Assembly: GCA_963921825.1 (NCBI GenBank)
Contig: OY997593.1
Location: forward strand, 70,736,513 to 70,800,512
DNA from: Erodium maritimum
Taxonomy: Eukaryota; Streptophyta; Magnoliopsida; Geraniales; Geraniaceae
Reading direction: 5' to 3'
DNA length: 64,000 nucleotides
Below the pieces are notes generated by a model. The model made no database searches, was not told the origin of the DNA, and saw nothing but the letters and a program-made list of their open reading frames with translations. Shown piece by piece: positions 9,845 through 22,990 of the stretch. The position numbers and the translations under genes were made by a program. Each line of letters opens with the position of its first letter. Positions within the stretch are counted from its first letter, which is position 1.

Positions 9845-12800
9845 ATGGAGAAATTGCTAGCATTTTGCAAAAAATCAAGACACATATGCAATTCATTTTG
9901 GTTCTTCCTCATACACTTTTGCCGTTACCTCCTTCTCCGAGCCAACCCTTTGCTCCTCCATGTCTGTTACTTCATCTTCTTCTCCATTCTCGGCTCCATC
10001 GTCCTCAGCTCCTTCAAAACCAGAACCGCCGGTTCCTACAACCCTTCAAGCCTCGACATTTTCTTCACCTCCGTGTCGGCGACGACGGTCTCGAGCATGT
10101 CCACCGTCGAGATGGAGGTTTTCTCCAACGCCCAGCTCGTCATTCTCACCGTCCTCATGTTCATCGGCGGCGAGGTCTTCACCTCCATGGCCGGCCTCCA
10201 TTTTCAGGCCTCGAAGCTACAGACTCTCCGTAAGACGGACGGAGACAGAGTCGATCCCGAGGTTGAATTGGGCGAGATGGGTCTCGATTCCGATCATCAA
10301 AATCGTTCCTTTCCGATCAAAATGGACTGCATTGAAAAAACAGAGTCCGAGGTCTTGAACCGGAGCTCCGTCAGGTTCCTCGGCTTCGTCGTTTTGGGTT
10401 ACCTTTTGGTGATTCACGTCTTCGGAGTTGCTCTGGTTTGGTCTTACTTCCTTCTGATTTCGAGCGCGAGACGAGTTCTCGAATCAAAGGGCCTGAAAGT
10501 ATCCACATTATCTGTTTTCACGACGGTCTCGACCTTCTCGAGCTGCGGGTTCACTCCGACGAACGAGAACATGGTTGTTTTCGGGGAGAACTCCGGCTTG
10601 CTTCTGCTCCTCGTCCCACAGGTTAGAAGACCAACTCAACTAAAATAAAAATAAAAATAAAAATAGTTGAAAGCTAGTTATAGTTTGTATTTTAATACGT
10701 GTGTTTAAAAGCACATAAATATAAACTGAAAAAGCTCTTTGAGAAAAGAGATAAGAATATAGTCAGATCCACACGGGTGTTCTTGAGAGCAAACTTAATG
10801 AATAGAGAAATAATGGTATATTTAATACAATGAGATTCGAACTTGTTTCCATGAGAAGCTAATAGAAACAGATTTAATTATAGTTTTATATTCTGACAGA
10901 TCTTGCTAGGAAACACTCTTTTCCCAATCGGCCTGAGGTTCTCCATCTGGGTTTTGGGGAAGCTGACGAAAAGGACGGAGCCAGAATATCTGCTGAAGAA
11001 CTCGAGTCGGATCAAGTACAATCACTTGCTATCCGGGAGGCACTCGCGGCTCCTGCTGGTCACCGTGTTCGTGTTCATCCTCGTGCAGATGGTTCTGTTC
11101 TGCGCCATGGATTGGAACTCTGGTGCATTGAGCGGACTCAACAAGTACCAGAGGATCGTCGGCATGTTTTTCCAGAGCGTGAACTCGAGGCACACCGGAG
11201 AGACGATCGTCGATATCTCCGTCATTTCTCGCGCTACATTGGTGTTGTTCGTCGTCATGATGTGAGTTTACTATTCTTTCTATCCTCTGTTTACTAGTAG
11301 TCTATGTCTAATTTTCTCGCACGTGAAAATGAACTTCGTTTCACTGGTCTTCAATAGGACCACCTTTTCCAATTACGAATATTGAACATGTCAATGTTCT
11401 CATTTTGTGAACCCACATAAAAATTATGTACACAAAGATTCTAGACTCCTAGATATATATGATAAAATTGTTATTTTTCAAAATCAATGTTAAAAGTCAC
11501 GTGCTATTACATTACTAATGAAACATGATTATATATTTATAGATAATAATATTTCAACTATAGTCTTTGTAAAAAAAAAATAATTCAACTATAACACTTA
11601 TGAACATAAATTATCATTCCCAAAAACTCTCAAATAAAATAATGTTCTTTTTATACTATGAATAGTTGACAAGTATATTTATTCTGACAAAAATGTACGG
11701 CAGTCAACATCCCATATGTCCTAATTCATTCAGTAAAAAAATTATTCTCTTTCTTCAACGAACTTACATATTTTTGTGCACATGAATCTTCCAAAATAAA
11801 GACTTTTTATCCTGTAAGATTTTAGTAACCAATTATTTGTGTCACGTGGGATTGAAAATGAAGAATTATTGCTTTATATTGTAGATTCTCAAGAAAAGTA
11901 TGAAATTATTAGTTTATGTCTGACCATGTGTATATGTTTAAATGTGGTTGACTACATGTACATATATAATGTTATTTAATTTAAGTATATACTTGTGAGT
12001 AATGTGAGTAGAATGTTTTCAACCTTTTAACCTTAATTAAGTATAGAAAAATGATGTCAGAGTTAAAAGACAAATATAATAAAATAGGCAAGGAAAGTTA
12101 AAGATATATAATTTTGGATGATTGTTATACTAGGTTTTCAAGCTTTTATTCTTTTTTGTTGGGTTTATATTGAGGTTGAGCTTGTATGTTCGCGCTTGAC
12201 TGATATTTAATGTATGTCCTCGATTTTTATAACTAGAAATATATACTTGTCCGTCTAATTTATTCTTTGAATGAGTGAGATTTATAATATTTTTTTTGTC
12301 AATCAAGAAAAAGATATGTAATTTGGATTTTTTGTTTTTTATTTATTATTTATATGTATAAATTGTAAAAATAAAATTATCATCTCTAAAAAAATGATAA
12401 AAAAGACATTTGAATCTTTTTGAAGTTATCGAATAAGAAAGACTACAATATTTCAAAACTAAATATCTCAAAATATTTTTTCACGGTTCTTTCTCGATTC
12501 GTAAGCATTCATTTCAACGTATCATTTAGAAGTAAAAAAGTTTTTTTTTTCATTTGTTCATCTATTATTGGTTTTGTAACATTTGGTTTTGTTTGTAGTT
12601 TGTAGCGAGATTTATATATCGTTTTGCTGATTAAAAAAAATTGTTTTGTTTTTGCAGGTATCTCCCCCCTTATACTTGCTTTCTACCCACAAGAGGTGCA
12701 GAATTGGATGGGGAAAACTATGAAAAGAGATCCAAAAATGATAGGGGTGGATTTGTGGAGAATCTTGTGTTCTCACAACTCTCATACTTGGCCATCTTTG

Positions 12801-14887
12801 TCATTATTGTTTGCATCACAGAGAGAGAAAGGATGATCCAAGACCCTCTTAATTTCAATGTTTTAAACATTGTGGTTGAAGTGATCAGGTACACACATAT
12901 AAGACCTCAGCATTGCTTTATTAACTGAAAAGAAACCTAATAATATGATAATAAAAAAGAATGGATGATTCAAAAAAATTACATGGGGTACTTTCTCAAA
13001 AAAAAAAGTAAATAAAAAAAATAAAAAAAAATACGAAAGAGAAGTTCTAGAGAGAAGGCACAGCCTCTCTCTCTAGAAACCCTAATCCTCTTTCTACCTC
13101 CACAACCGCCGTCGACCACCCACTCCTCCGCCGGCGATCTCTTCGGAGATTGTCGGCGGTGGCTTCTTCCCCTTCCTCTTCCCTTTCACCCTTCCTTTGC
13201 CCCACTCTTCTCACCTCTTCACCCATCTCCTTCCTTCCCCCGCCGACTCCTTCACCCCTCCGTTTGGTGCCGATCTGTCTCACACCTGTTGGGGTTAGTT
13301 CCGGTGGCGCTGTGTCTCTCCTCCTCGGTTCGTTGGTTCCTCGGTGCTGGCCGTCAACGAGGGTTCGTCCCAAGACCAGATCTGGAGCTGCTCGTCGCCA
13401 ATTTTCCCCCGTCGCAACTCTCCTCCACCTCTGCTCCTCAGGTCGGATCTGTCGCGCTTCAACCGGTTGGGCTCCTCCACCGCCTCCTCGTCCGGTGATT
13501 CAGATCTATCGGTAATGATCTCCTCCCAGGTCAGATCTGGAGCCCCTGTGCTTCCTTTCCTTCTAGTTCCCCTGTCTTCTCCTTTTCCGGTCCCGTATGC
13601 GGTGGCGCTGCGTGTGACTCGGAGCCTGAGCGTCAGTGTTGGCCGACTCGGGTCTGTTTTGGCTGTTGTGCCTTGTTCCGGAGATTCACGGGGTTCTGGG
13701 TGTTTGGGGGTAGTACTGTGGTGCTGGATCTGGTGATCCTAAGGCTTCCTCAGAAGTCTTTAGATCGTCCTGTTTTGGTAGGCCTGAGTCCCGTTAGGTC
13801 CTGAATCTTGGCCGGCTGGTTTATGTTCTTCATCTGCTTTTTCTGGGTTTTCAGACCCGTTTGTTGCTCTGTTTGTATTGTTGTATTGGTTGTTTATCAC
13901 CCCTTGTTGGGGTTTGATTTGTTTGTTATAAGTTTACTTACCCAATCTGTGGGTTGTTGGTTCTGTAATTGTTCTGAGGCCCTCAATCGGATGCTCGTGT
14001 TTGTATTGAGAGGACTGTCCTCTTTCTCTTATCTGTTTCTTACAGATCTGAGATTTTAATTATTACTAGCTTTCCAAAAAAAAACTTTCTCAAAAAAAAA
14101 AGTACACTGGGTACTTATATTTTGCAAGTTTTAATAATTCTATTATTCGATAACTTCATAAACGTGTTGTTTTTTTGTAGTACTTTGAGTAAATTTGTTT
14201 TAAAATTATAATATTACCCTCTAAAATTGACAAGCAAAAAAAATCAGTATTTTCAGCTTCATTCGTTTCCTTCCCCTTTGTATGAAGAAAATAACTCTGG
14301 ATTTTTCTATTTTTTTAATTTTAAATTTAAGGATAAAATCGTCATTTTGAAACAAAATTATACAAAGTGTAATGAAAGTTCAGGATACGTTTTTACAATT
14401 GTAAAAAATGAAGGTTAGAACCTGTATAAAATGAAAATGTTTTTTTTAATTATAATTCTCTGAAAAGAACCCTAATTCAAGAAAAATCTTATACATGATT
14501 ATCTCGGTAACTAGTTAGAGCATATACATGCGTAGATAGGCAAGTTATACATGGAATAAGTGTGTTTTTATTTCACATCAACACTTACTTATCAATCATG
14601 CAATTGTTTGTAATTTTAACCTAACGATCTGATTACACATGAAATATCATTTCAAGTTTGGAATAACATATTTCAAACATAATTGCAGCGCATACGGAAA
14701 TGTAGGGTTTACGATGGGGTATAGTCGTGCAAGACGATTGGAAGCCGATGGAAAATGTGTGGACAAATTGTTTGGATTCGTTGGGAAATGGAGCTGGCAA
14801 GGGAAAGTGATTTTAATATTTGTCATGATTTTTGGTAGGTTGAAGAAATTTAACATGAACGGAGGTAGAGCGTGGGTTCTCATGTAG
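9845..14887 (+). CDS. HKT1: HKT1-type high-affinity sodium transporter, complete, four exons
   Basis: Exons are 9845-10621, 10900-11261, 12658-12888 and 14689-14887, joining in phase to 522 residues, the normal length of the family. HKT proteins are Trk/Ktr-related plasma-membrane transporters with four membrane-pore-membrane repeats; class I members carry Na+ and unload it from the xylem. Pore loop 1 reads [15 protein letters not shown] with Ser at residue 84, the serine marking the Na+-selective class I type. Pore loops 2-4 keep glycine ([40 protein letters not shown]). The typical YLPPYTC start of exon 3 and [13 protein letters not shown] end are present. Splice sites are all GT-AG. Intron 2 is 1.4 kb and AT-rich; intron 3 is 1.8 kb because of a 1073 bp retroposon at 13011-14083. 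The exon 3 hydrophilic loop ([17 protein letters not shown]) is longer than in the upstream copy. Function is assigned by family; transport was not tested. Confidence 0.95.
13011..14083 (+). mobile_element. 1073 bp noncoding retroposon in HKT intron 3 with 21 bp target duplication
   Basis: The element is flanked by perfect direct repeats at 12990-13010 and 14084-14104 (ACTTTCTC, ten A's, GTA). It starts A-rich, then has a CT-rich leader with GAAACCCTAATCC and many CCGCCG words, becomes TG-rich, and ends CTAGCTTTCC plus eight A's. A long target duplication and a poly(A) tail fit LINE-driven retroposition. No reverse transcriptase or ORF1 is present, so it is non-autonomous. The composition profile (GC-rich start, TG-rich end) is shared with elements at 53-59 kb. 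Confidence 0.85.
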
Positions 14888-15179
14888 TTAATATCAAAGT
14901 CTCCCAAGCATAAGCATGAATGCGGAGGTCTTACAGTTCGTAGAAAAAATGTGTCAGGTCTTCTTTTTTTTTTAGTATAAGAGACCTTTATTTCTTATAA
15001 GTATATCATGATATCAGAAGACAATCTTTCCTGTGAGCTAGTTTGTTCCTTGTCCTGTACCCCCAACCGCCCCCCGAGGTTGGGGGTATCGATAGACGCA
15101 TGGATCCAAGAATATGTTGGAGATTTAAGCGCGATGTTTGATGTCCAGAGTTGTGCTCCGAACCAGGGGGGTCATAGTG

Positions 15180-16221
15180 GAGGATCGAACTGGTTGAGAT
15201 TACTCTGATGGTGCCCTATTTGTAGTGAAGTGTTGTGTTTCCTTCGGCCACTAGAAAGAGGTCGTATATGGGTATCACGTGTTTGACAGTCAGGAACTCA
15301 TGAACTACATGGCCCAAACGGTTATAGTTGAAAACAGTAAAACAGGCATGCGTTCCTATTTAAAACTAATGGGAACCGGATCGACAAACTCTTTAAGGAC
15401 TATATCGATAGCCTGAGGGAGCTATCAAAGTGTATCCAGAACTGAACCCATATTTTTCCTCCGCAACAAAGACCTCATTGTTGACAGCAAACCTTCACAC
15501 ATCCTCCGAGAATGTTTCTCACAGAGTACCCATCGTCTCTATCATGACCGTCGGTAGTATGTCTCGTGTCTGGGCCCATAACTAGATACAGTCCAGTCAA
15601 GGAGTCCCCCCCCCCCCCTCCGTGACATGGAAGGTCAACAAAGATGAGTAGAGCATGATCGAAGCACCACAGTTTGCCCCTCGGAACCTTCTCGTTTGCT
15701 TCTTGAGAGACAAAATAGAAGGCGTACACGTCTGGCTCTAGGTCATTTATTAGGAGGCCATCAGAGGACGTCCCCAACGTATTTGAGATTACCTGGAGCA
15801 TCACTTTTCGGCTATAGGGTTGATTGGTGAGGCGACGGCCATCCATCCTGTGGTGACGACAGGCCGGAGAAGCCTGATCTGTCGGGGTATATAGCACCTC
15901 AGTTATGGCATCCTCGTCTTGATCTATGATACACGTAGATAATCCCTCATAGAGATCGTCAAGGGACAATGAAGGTGGTGGTGACGACGTGACCGCGTTC
16001 AGTGACAACATCAGAGGAAGTGTGGTCGTGATTAGGGAGGGCATGACGGGAGGCGTGGATGAGGTAGACGAGGAGGAGGGTACTGAGGGCCGCCGTTTTG
16101 ATAGGTTCTGAACTTGATCATTCGTTATTATCTTGTCATCTCCCTTTATTTCAAAAGATAGGATGTTTTTTGAAAAAAACAATTTGCTGATAAAAAAAAT
16201 ATGTTGATTTTGCAGACACAC
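15180..16221 (-). mobile_element. LINE ORF1 (DUF4283-like) remnant, minus strand
   Basis: An open frame at 15475-16221 (248 codons) contains a stretch typical of plant LINE ORF1/gag proteins: RRLTNQPYSRKVMLQVISN, then DLEPDVYAFYFVSQEANEKV and RGKLWCFDHALLIF. This corresponds to the DUF4283 pattern of 'gtd-kpysr..l...i...w' followed by 'f.F....d...V..g.PW.f....l'. It is interrupted before the zinc knuckle: the coding similarity fades at about 15600, where a C-rich run sits. The first 60 residues are not conserved and the true start is uncertain. Bases 15180-15480 match the piece at 6800-7110. At 14900-15180 I see nothing that can be named. Confidence 0.6.
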
Positions 16222-16229
16222 AAGAATGT

Positions 16230-16714
16230 GTGATTATTAGTTTCAGGAAAATCACTAAAACTCTAAAATTAGATCAAAAAGAAGAGAATTAGAAGAACCG
16301 GTTGAACGTAGCCAACCATCAGCCTGTGAGATGAGCAGTAGCAGAAGCGGATGAACAGTGACCGTCGTAAACAGTACCCGACATGAACAGTACTATGTGA
16401 TCAGTAATGACAATGAACAGTAGACATTCCAAACAACAATGTCTTGCCCACCCGCTAAACTGTAAATTAACAAGTGTGCAAACCAATAACTCTCTTAATT
16501 CTAATCTAGAATCGAAAAGGCATTGATACCATGTCAAATTCTAAAATATTATTAACGATTCTTAAAATTCTTGTCTTTCAATACAACGAGAGTATCTATT
16601 TATATCAGGATTAACTTTATACCAAACAGAAAATACTACTACTAAACAATATGAAAACCAAACTAAAGTAGGAATAGAAAATACTTGTAACTGAAAATAA
16701 ACTAAACTCTAACA
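16230..16714 (-). mobile_element. Short copia-type LTR with primer-binding site and leader, truncated
   Basis: Read on the minus strand, 16714 to 16532 begins TGTTAGAG, the usual start of plant copia LTRs, holds a TATA-like CTGATATAAATAGAT, and ends TTTGACA. It is followed at 16531-16519 by TGGTATCAATGCC, close to the initiator-Met tRNA primer-binding site (TGGTATCAGAGC) of copia elements. The leader runs on to about 16230 and then stops; no gag-pol or second LTR is present. At 183 bp the LTR is TRIM-sized. The element lies just past the 3' end of HSP70-17. Confidence 0.6.
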
Positions 16715-16982
16715 AAAATTAACTATATTTTTCATCATCAACGTGATACAACAATCCAACTACTATGAGATGACCAAACTTCTCAGACTGTAAGTAAGCA
16801 TTCCAAAAATGACTGAAAATGTGATGAAGTAAAATACTAAATACTATTGTAAGTAATCCCAGTTCAAAATTGCCATCTTTGCTCTACTATTTCTTCACTA
16901 TCCATCATTCATCTTCCTCTCTACTACTTTGCCTGAATCAATACTTCCTAAATTATTCAAAACACACCTGCTTTTCATCGAA

Positions 16983-19900
16983 TCATAGCTCATCGTGTTC
17001 AGCCTTCTCGTCTTTCATTGCATCTGAATCTGTCTCCTCGTTTTCGGAGGTTTTGTCTTCAGTTGTTGGTTTTGATGTGCTGTCTTTATCCTCGGGCTTG
17101 CTCTCCGTTTCGTTCTTCACTGGTTTCTCGACCTTTGGCTTTGGCTTGGGGATTTTGTTGATACTAGCAACCTACACAAATACATGGATGGATATTAAAG
17201 GTTGGACGTATCGGGTATTGGAAACTACATAAATCTGAAACAGCGTGAGAAATTGCAACAATACCTTGTTTTGTAGATCGAGTATCTTCTCGTATACTTC
17301 GTCTGATGTGAATGCGGGTTTGTTGAATGCAGAAGTTCTGAAAATACAATCAGCAGATGTTATAACCATGACACTATAAATGCTCACAATCATGTTTCTA
17401 ACCAATAAGCAATGATTCTAAATATCCTGATATCTCCCAAGAACTCGGGAAACTTAACCACCGAGTTCGATAAGTGAAAATCGGTCAAAACTTAGTCAGT
17501 TCGAGCAACTATTTCTCCTATACAATTCTAAAATGTTTATGAAACATTTTTCGAAGATTTGTGCATAGCACGAACGGAAAAAGAGATTACCTATAACAAG
17601 TCCAACACAATTTTACAGAGCATGAATTAAAATATGTTTGGAACTAAATATCCTGATATCTCCCAAGAACTCGGGAAACTTAACCACCGAGTTCGATAAG
17701 TGGAAATCGGTCAAAACTTAGTCAATTCGAGCAACTATTTCTCCTATACAATTCTTAAGTGTTTATGAACATTTTTCGAAGATTTGTGCATAGCACGAAC
17801 GGAAAAAGAGATTACCTATAACAAGTCCAACACAATTTTACAGAGCATGAATTAAAATATGTTTGGAACTATCTCATTTTACATTAAAAGCTTACCTTTT
17901 CTGTTCAGCCTCCTTCTCTTTTAACCAAGTCTTGAACTTCTCGGCCTTGCTCAAAACCTGAAGAGAGAGGCATTCACTTCAAAGGATGACCTCTATAGCA
18001 TACTCAATACATCAACATAATCAGGATTAGATTTATTACATACCTCATCTATTCTCTCTCTTGGAAGCCATGTTTTTTTTGTTCCCCAGACACCTACAAT
18101 CTGAAGGTTTTCACAAAAGAAAAAGAAGTTAGATGTGCCCATGAAGCCATAAGGTAATGCATATCAAAAACTTGCTTTGCATGGTCGTTATTATGTTCCA
18201 ACAAAAATATCTCAACTTACCTGTTTCAACTCTTCCAGGTATTTTCGACCATATTCAGATGCAGCTGGTCTTGCAGTAAGTTCTTTCAATCTGCAAAAAG
18301 GAATACATATCAACTTATTGAAACTACTATGATTTAAATACATTCTAAATTGTTTTATCCAAGAAAATGTCATCTCAACTCAAAAAAAACCCAGTATAGA
18401 CTACAAGACATGCCTGAAAAATATCGGGTCCCCAACAGATTTTAAAGAATCTAGGCGCTTCTCAAACTCCACAGCGTTACCATCCTCACCATCAGTATAT
18501 AGCCAGTCTTGCACCTGAAACGGCAGTCTCATGGCGTTAAGTATTTAGCATAATGCAATGATTATGGCTCATTAATTGGTAAATAAGTAACATTAACCGA
18601 ATAATGAGGCTGACCTCATCGAGCTTCTCAACAAAGGATTGTCGTTCCTCGCTTGAAGAAATTTTTTCGAACTCCTCAGAAGTATCAAGCTGAAACAAAA
18701 AAATAATGCCATCATAAAGTGAAATGAAATAGGTTGGCAAATTTGCAATTTGTAGAATAGTAATATAGGGTAACGATTATAAAAGCAAGTTAAGGGGATG
18801 TGCAATAGTTATAGCCTATCACCATTCAGTTCTGCAAAAAGAAAACTAATAAAACAGGTGCATTAAAAGTATACATAAAACCAGAGTAGAGAAGTGCAAA
18901 GAATAAGAATAGGTTTCAAAAAAAGCATAGCAGATAAATTTAAGAATAGAAAAAACACATTAAATATCCAAGCCCCTTATATGGTTAGGTCTCTGTAGGA
19001 ACTTGGTATCGAATACAGTATACAACATCAAAAATAAATAAAATATGAAGGAAGCATAAGCAGTTTTGAAATCATTAATAATTAAGTTAAACTGACTTTT
19101 TAAGGCTAAGGGTTATGAAAGACTCGGACCTTTTCTTTGGTAGCATATATGTAACCTTCGAGATTATTCTTTAACTCAGCTGTTCTCCTTCGTTCTGCAT
19201 CCTTCTTGTCCAGAGCTTCTAGCTTACGAGTGGCTTCAGCAAGATAATCTTTTGATAGAGACGCCCCAGGTCCTACAGTCTTCTCCACTATCTAAAACCA
19301 GTGAAACAAAGACATTAGAACACAGAATTCATATGTATTAATATTCTCAAAAGACTGAAGAGTTTCGCACCTTCAATGGGACTCTAAAGGTTCTCTTTTT
19401 CAGCTTTCTCTCGGTTACAGTCTCAGTAGTACTCTGTTCTTCAACAGAGGAGTTGGATGCATTGTTACTATCAACCGAGTTGTCATTGCTTTCTTCTGCG
19501 GTGTTCTTGGAATCACTTTCGGTAGATGTGTTAGAAGTAGTAGTTGAGTTGTCCACAGTAAGATTTTTTTTAGGAATTTCTACCCATTCTGATATTTCAA
19601 TGACAGCATCTGCGCGGTCCAAAGAAAGAATTCCACTTCTACTGAGAGAAAAGTGCATATTAGCCTTTATGGGGGAGGATAGATTCCTTGAAGAATACCT
19701 GAAAAAGGCAAGGCACAAAAGGAAGAACATGTTAGTTTTTTTAATGCTTCACATCAACTGCTTAAAAGCGGGCACTTATAAGCGCATAGGACTGAGGAAG
19801 TTGCCCAGTCTTACTTCTCACTTGCATCAGCCAATCCAGACACAGAATATTGAGCAAATACTGGAGAGGTAGCACCAGGAGGTAAGAGATCTTCATTCTC

Positions 19901-22900
19901 ATAGGCAAGTGAAACATCAAAGTCTTTGCTATGAACAATGGATCTGAACATCTGTTGAGTTGCAATATGGTGTATAATTAGCGATACGTGAAGCAAACAT
20001 TATAACAGAAAAAGTAAAATTCAACTTGGGTTCTTATCTCCATCATTGCCACATGCTGCCTAACTTACCTTACTGGGGAGCTTTTTCATTCTTGTGACAA
20101 GTAACTGTTTGGTAGTCTCATCTATTACAAGATCGGGACCGTTTAATTCAACAACCAGTCCATATGAAGAACCATCTATCATTCCAAGCTTACGGTTCAA
20201 TTTGATTCCATCACTTAAATTTGCAGCGTGTAGTGACGAACCAAGAACAATAGCTTCATCAGCATCAAGATGCTTGTCCAGATCATTTCTTCCCAGAAAC
20301 TCCTGGAGCTTAGCCTGTTAAAAAGAAGAAAAAAAATGTTAATTCTTTATCGACTAATCTGGCTAATCAAAGCCCTTAGGCGCTAATATCGTATATACAC
20401 AGATGCACAGTGCTTTCGATAAAACAGTAAGTTATAGATTTCATAAGTTGCCTTAAAAAGTCTACTGGAATATATCTATTTTACATTTATTAATTCATAA
20501 AATATTAGTTTACTTTCTTAGAAAGATTCACTATTAGAATCACAGTAGAAACTTGAAACTCTGAATAGAGGCTATGAGAGTAACAGAATGCAAAACTTCA
20601 TAATATTCGATTGCTAACAAATGGCCACACAAAAATGCTAAGAAATTCATTTTCCGTACAACAATGTGCGAGGTTCCCACCATTGTGGTGTATGGTGGAA
20701 GATCATCAAGATATGTAATCAGAGCACTACCAGAGAAATCCAAATTGATTTGTGATAGTGAAAGAATTAAGTGCCTTGCTTCTTTAATACTTGAAGATTA
20801 TAAGTTCATGCATATATGCAAACAAAAGAGCATAATGCAAACCTGCAATTTTGGCACTCTAGTGGCACCTCCTATCAATTCCACTGCATATATCTCGTCC
20901 AGCTTTAAACCAGAATGATTGAGCACTTCTTTTAAAGGTATAAGTGATTTTTCCCACAGATCACCACAGAGCTCTTCAAACTTTTCACGGGTTATAGAGC
21001 TCCTGCGAATATAATAGATTTTGAATAAGCCTACAAATAATTTTTGACAATAATCTAATCCAACTATAGCATGACTAACACGAAGGATAAAGGAATAAAA
21101 GAAGTAAATTGAATAAATTACTTGATCAAATGATGTGAAACAAATGAACCATGATTAGTCAGTCTGACTAATTGAACTCAAATTGTAAAATAATTTAATA
21201 CAAGCTTAGAATCACGTGCAAATATATCGACAAAGATAGCTAAAAAATACAAATATATACAACTATAGCAAGCACAGTCAGTAGTTTGCTTAGTATCCAT
21301 CAGTAATTTGAATAGATTGCTTAAGAGTCTCTACCTGAAGTCTCGGTCATCATATAGAGATTCAACTGACATAGGAGCCTGTGTGTTTGCACTTAAAATT
21401 TCTTTTGTACGTCTAACTTGTTTCTTCAACTTAGCCATTGCCTTGGGAAACTTCCTTACATCAACACCATTTCCAACTTGTTTATTGAACTCATCAGCAA
21501 AATATTCAACCAAACGCAATTCCATATGCTGACCCCCAAGCTCTGAGTTCCATCTTACATCCTTAACCTGCATATATATTAAGAATTAGTTAACATGTAA
21601 TACATGTCAAACGTGCATATTTGGCTGTGTGGACAGAAACAAGACAGGGAAGAGAAGGGTTCAAAAAATACACAGAATTGTAGGTGCAAACAACCACATT
21701 CAAATTTACAAGGAGAATCACAGTAGATTAGAGAAAATGAAACTTAAGTTAATACTATAAAGTCCACAGATTAAAATGAAACACGCATGCACTTCACATA
21801 TATTTATAATAGAAGTAGCAATAATAATTTGGTCCAATAGGTGATAATACTATGAAAAATGCTGCAAATTCATGTATTTACCAATCAAAGAATTAATTTA
21901 CCATATAGTAAATGAAAGGTAAAAAAGCGAACTTCAATACATCTCCACAAATAGAATATAGGCTCTACCCTAAATAACTTAAATAACCCCCAGCTTTGGA
22001 GTAACTCTACATCAATAAATGGGATCATATACTGCTGTTTTTCATAATATGCAAATGCAATATCGATAATAGGCATAATGAATTATAGTAACTCATCCAC
22101 ACACAACAGCAACCAGAACTTAAATGAAGCCAACCATAGAAATGCATGGTTTTTAGTCATAAGAACTTGCAACAGAGATAACCAATGAGTTTACTCTACC
22201 TGAAATTGGTTGACTGACACAGTCTTTCCGTACTCCTTTGCATTATAAGCAGAGAAATACACCAGTGCTGCATAAGTACTAGTTGCACCCATATCATAAA
22301 AAATGATATGCCTGGACCCATTTGAAAAATCCTTATCAATTCCATACTGCAACGCCGCACCAGAATGCTCATTAATCAAAGAAAGCACATTAATCCCAGC
22401 CAATTGAGCTGCCTGCTGCAAACCTTTCCTCTCTGCTTGCCCGAAGTACGGCGGCACAGAAATCACTGCGTCCTTCACAGGCACTTTTGAATGAAACTCA
22501 GCCAAATTCCCTGCATAGCTCAAGATCATTGCCAGCAACTCTTCTGCTGAGTAAACTGTAACTCCATCATCAATTTTAATGCTTGCAGCACCTCTGGGGT
22601 CCTCCACAACATTGAAAGGAAGGTACATTGAATCAAGAAAACCCTTTACATGTTTATAAGGTTTACCAATCATGTCTCTGATTAGAGAATACACTTTGTC
22701 AGGGTATCTAGCCACTATTCCAGCAGCTTCTTCACCGAGGAGACGTGTTCCGGATTGAAAAGCCACCAAGGCAGGAGATTTTCTCTTGGACATCTCATTG
22801 ATGGCCACAGAGATCGGGGTCTGCCCAGGTTTCAGGTTCACCACTGCAACTTTCAGCCATTCGGAACCTAGATCTATGCTCGAAACAGCAGATTGAGATG

Positions 22901-22961
22901 GAGAAACAATTAGCGAGATCACAGATAGAAATAACGCTATTCTGATTAAGATCGGCCCCAT
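16983..22961 (-). CDS. HSP70-17: HSP70-17, ER-lumen HSP110/GRP170-type chaperone
   Basis: Fourteen coding exons join in phase to 884 residues: 22961-22200, 21567-21335, 21002-20843, 20314-20069, 19951-19815, 19698-19371, 19291-19130, 18689-18615, 18514-18414, 18290-18221, 18100-18044, 17957-17896, 17337-17265, 17171-16983. The product is the plant counterpart of HYOU1/GRP170, an ATP-binding chaperone and BiP nucleotide-exchange partner in the ER lumen. A signal peptide (MGPILIRIALFLSVISLI, cut near SQSA) is followed by the HSP70 nucleotide-binding domain (DLGSEWLKVAV, FYDMGATSTYAALV, AVELIGGATRVP), the substrate-binding part, an acidic Ser/Asn-rich linker in exon 6, a long helical C-terminal region and a terminal HDEL retention signal. 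The start was chosen because the in-frame upstream ATG at 23036 lies before a splice acceptor-like site and would mask the signal peptide. The intron after exon 9 has a GC donor (CAG/GCATGT). All others are GT-AG. Confidence 0.96.
17418..17870. repeat. 226 bp tandem duplication in HSP70-17 intron 12
   Basis: Bases 17418-17643 and 17644-17870 are nearly identical (CTAAATATCCTGATATCTCC to GTTTGGAACT in both), differing by a few bases and short indels. The repeat is confined to the intron between exons at 17896 and 17337 and touches no splice site. It looks recent. Confidence 0.9.
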
Positions 22962-22990
22962 TCTGGATCTCACAGTTTTGAGCCACTGAA

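Noticed and set aside
16319..16537. 72-codon minus frame starting MTWYQCLFDSRL
   Set aside because: It begins at the copia primer-binding site and lies in the untranslated leader; no gag similarity.
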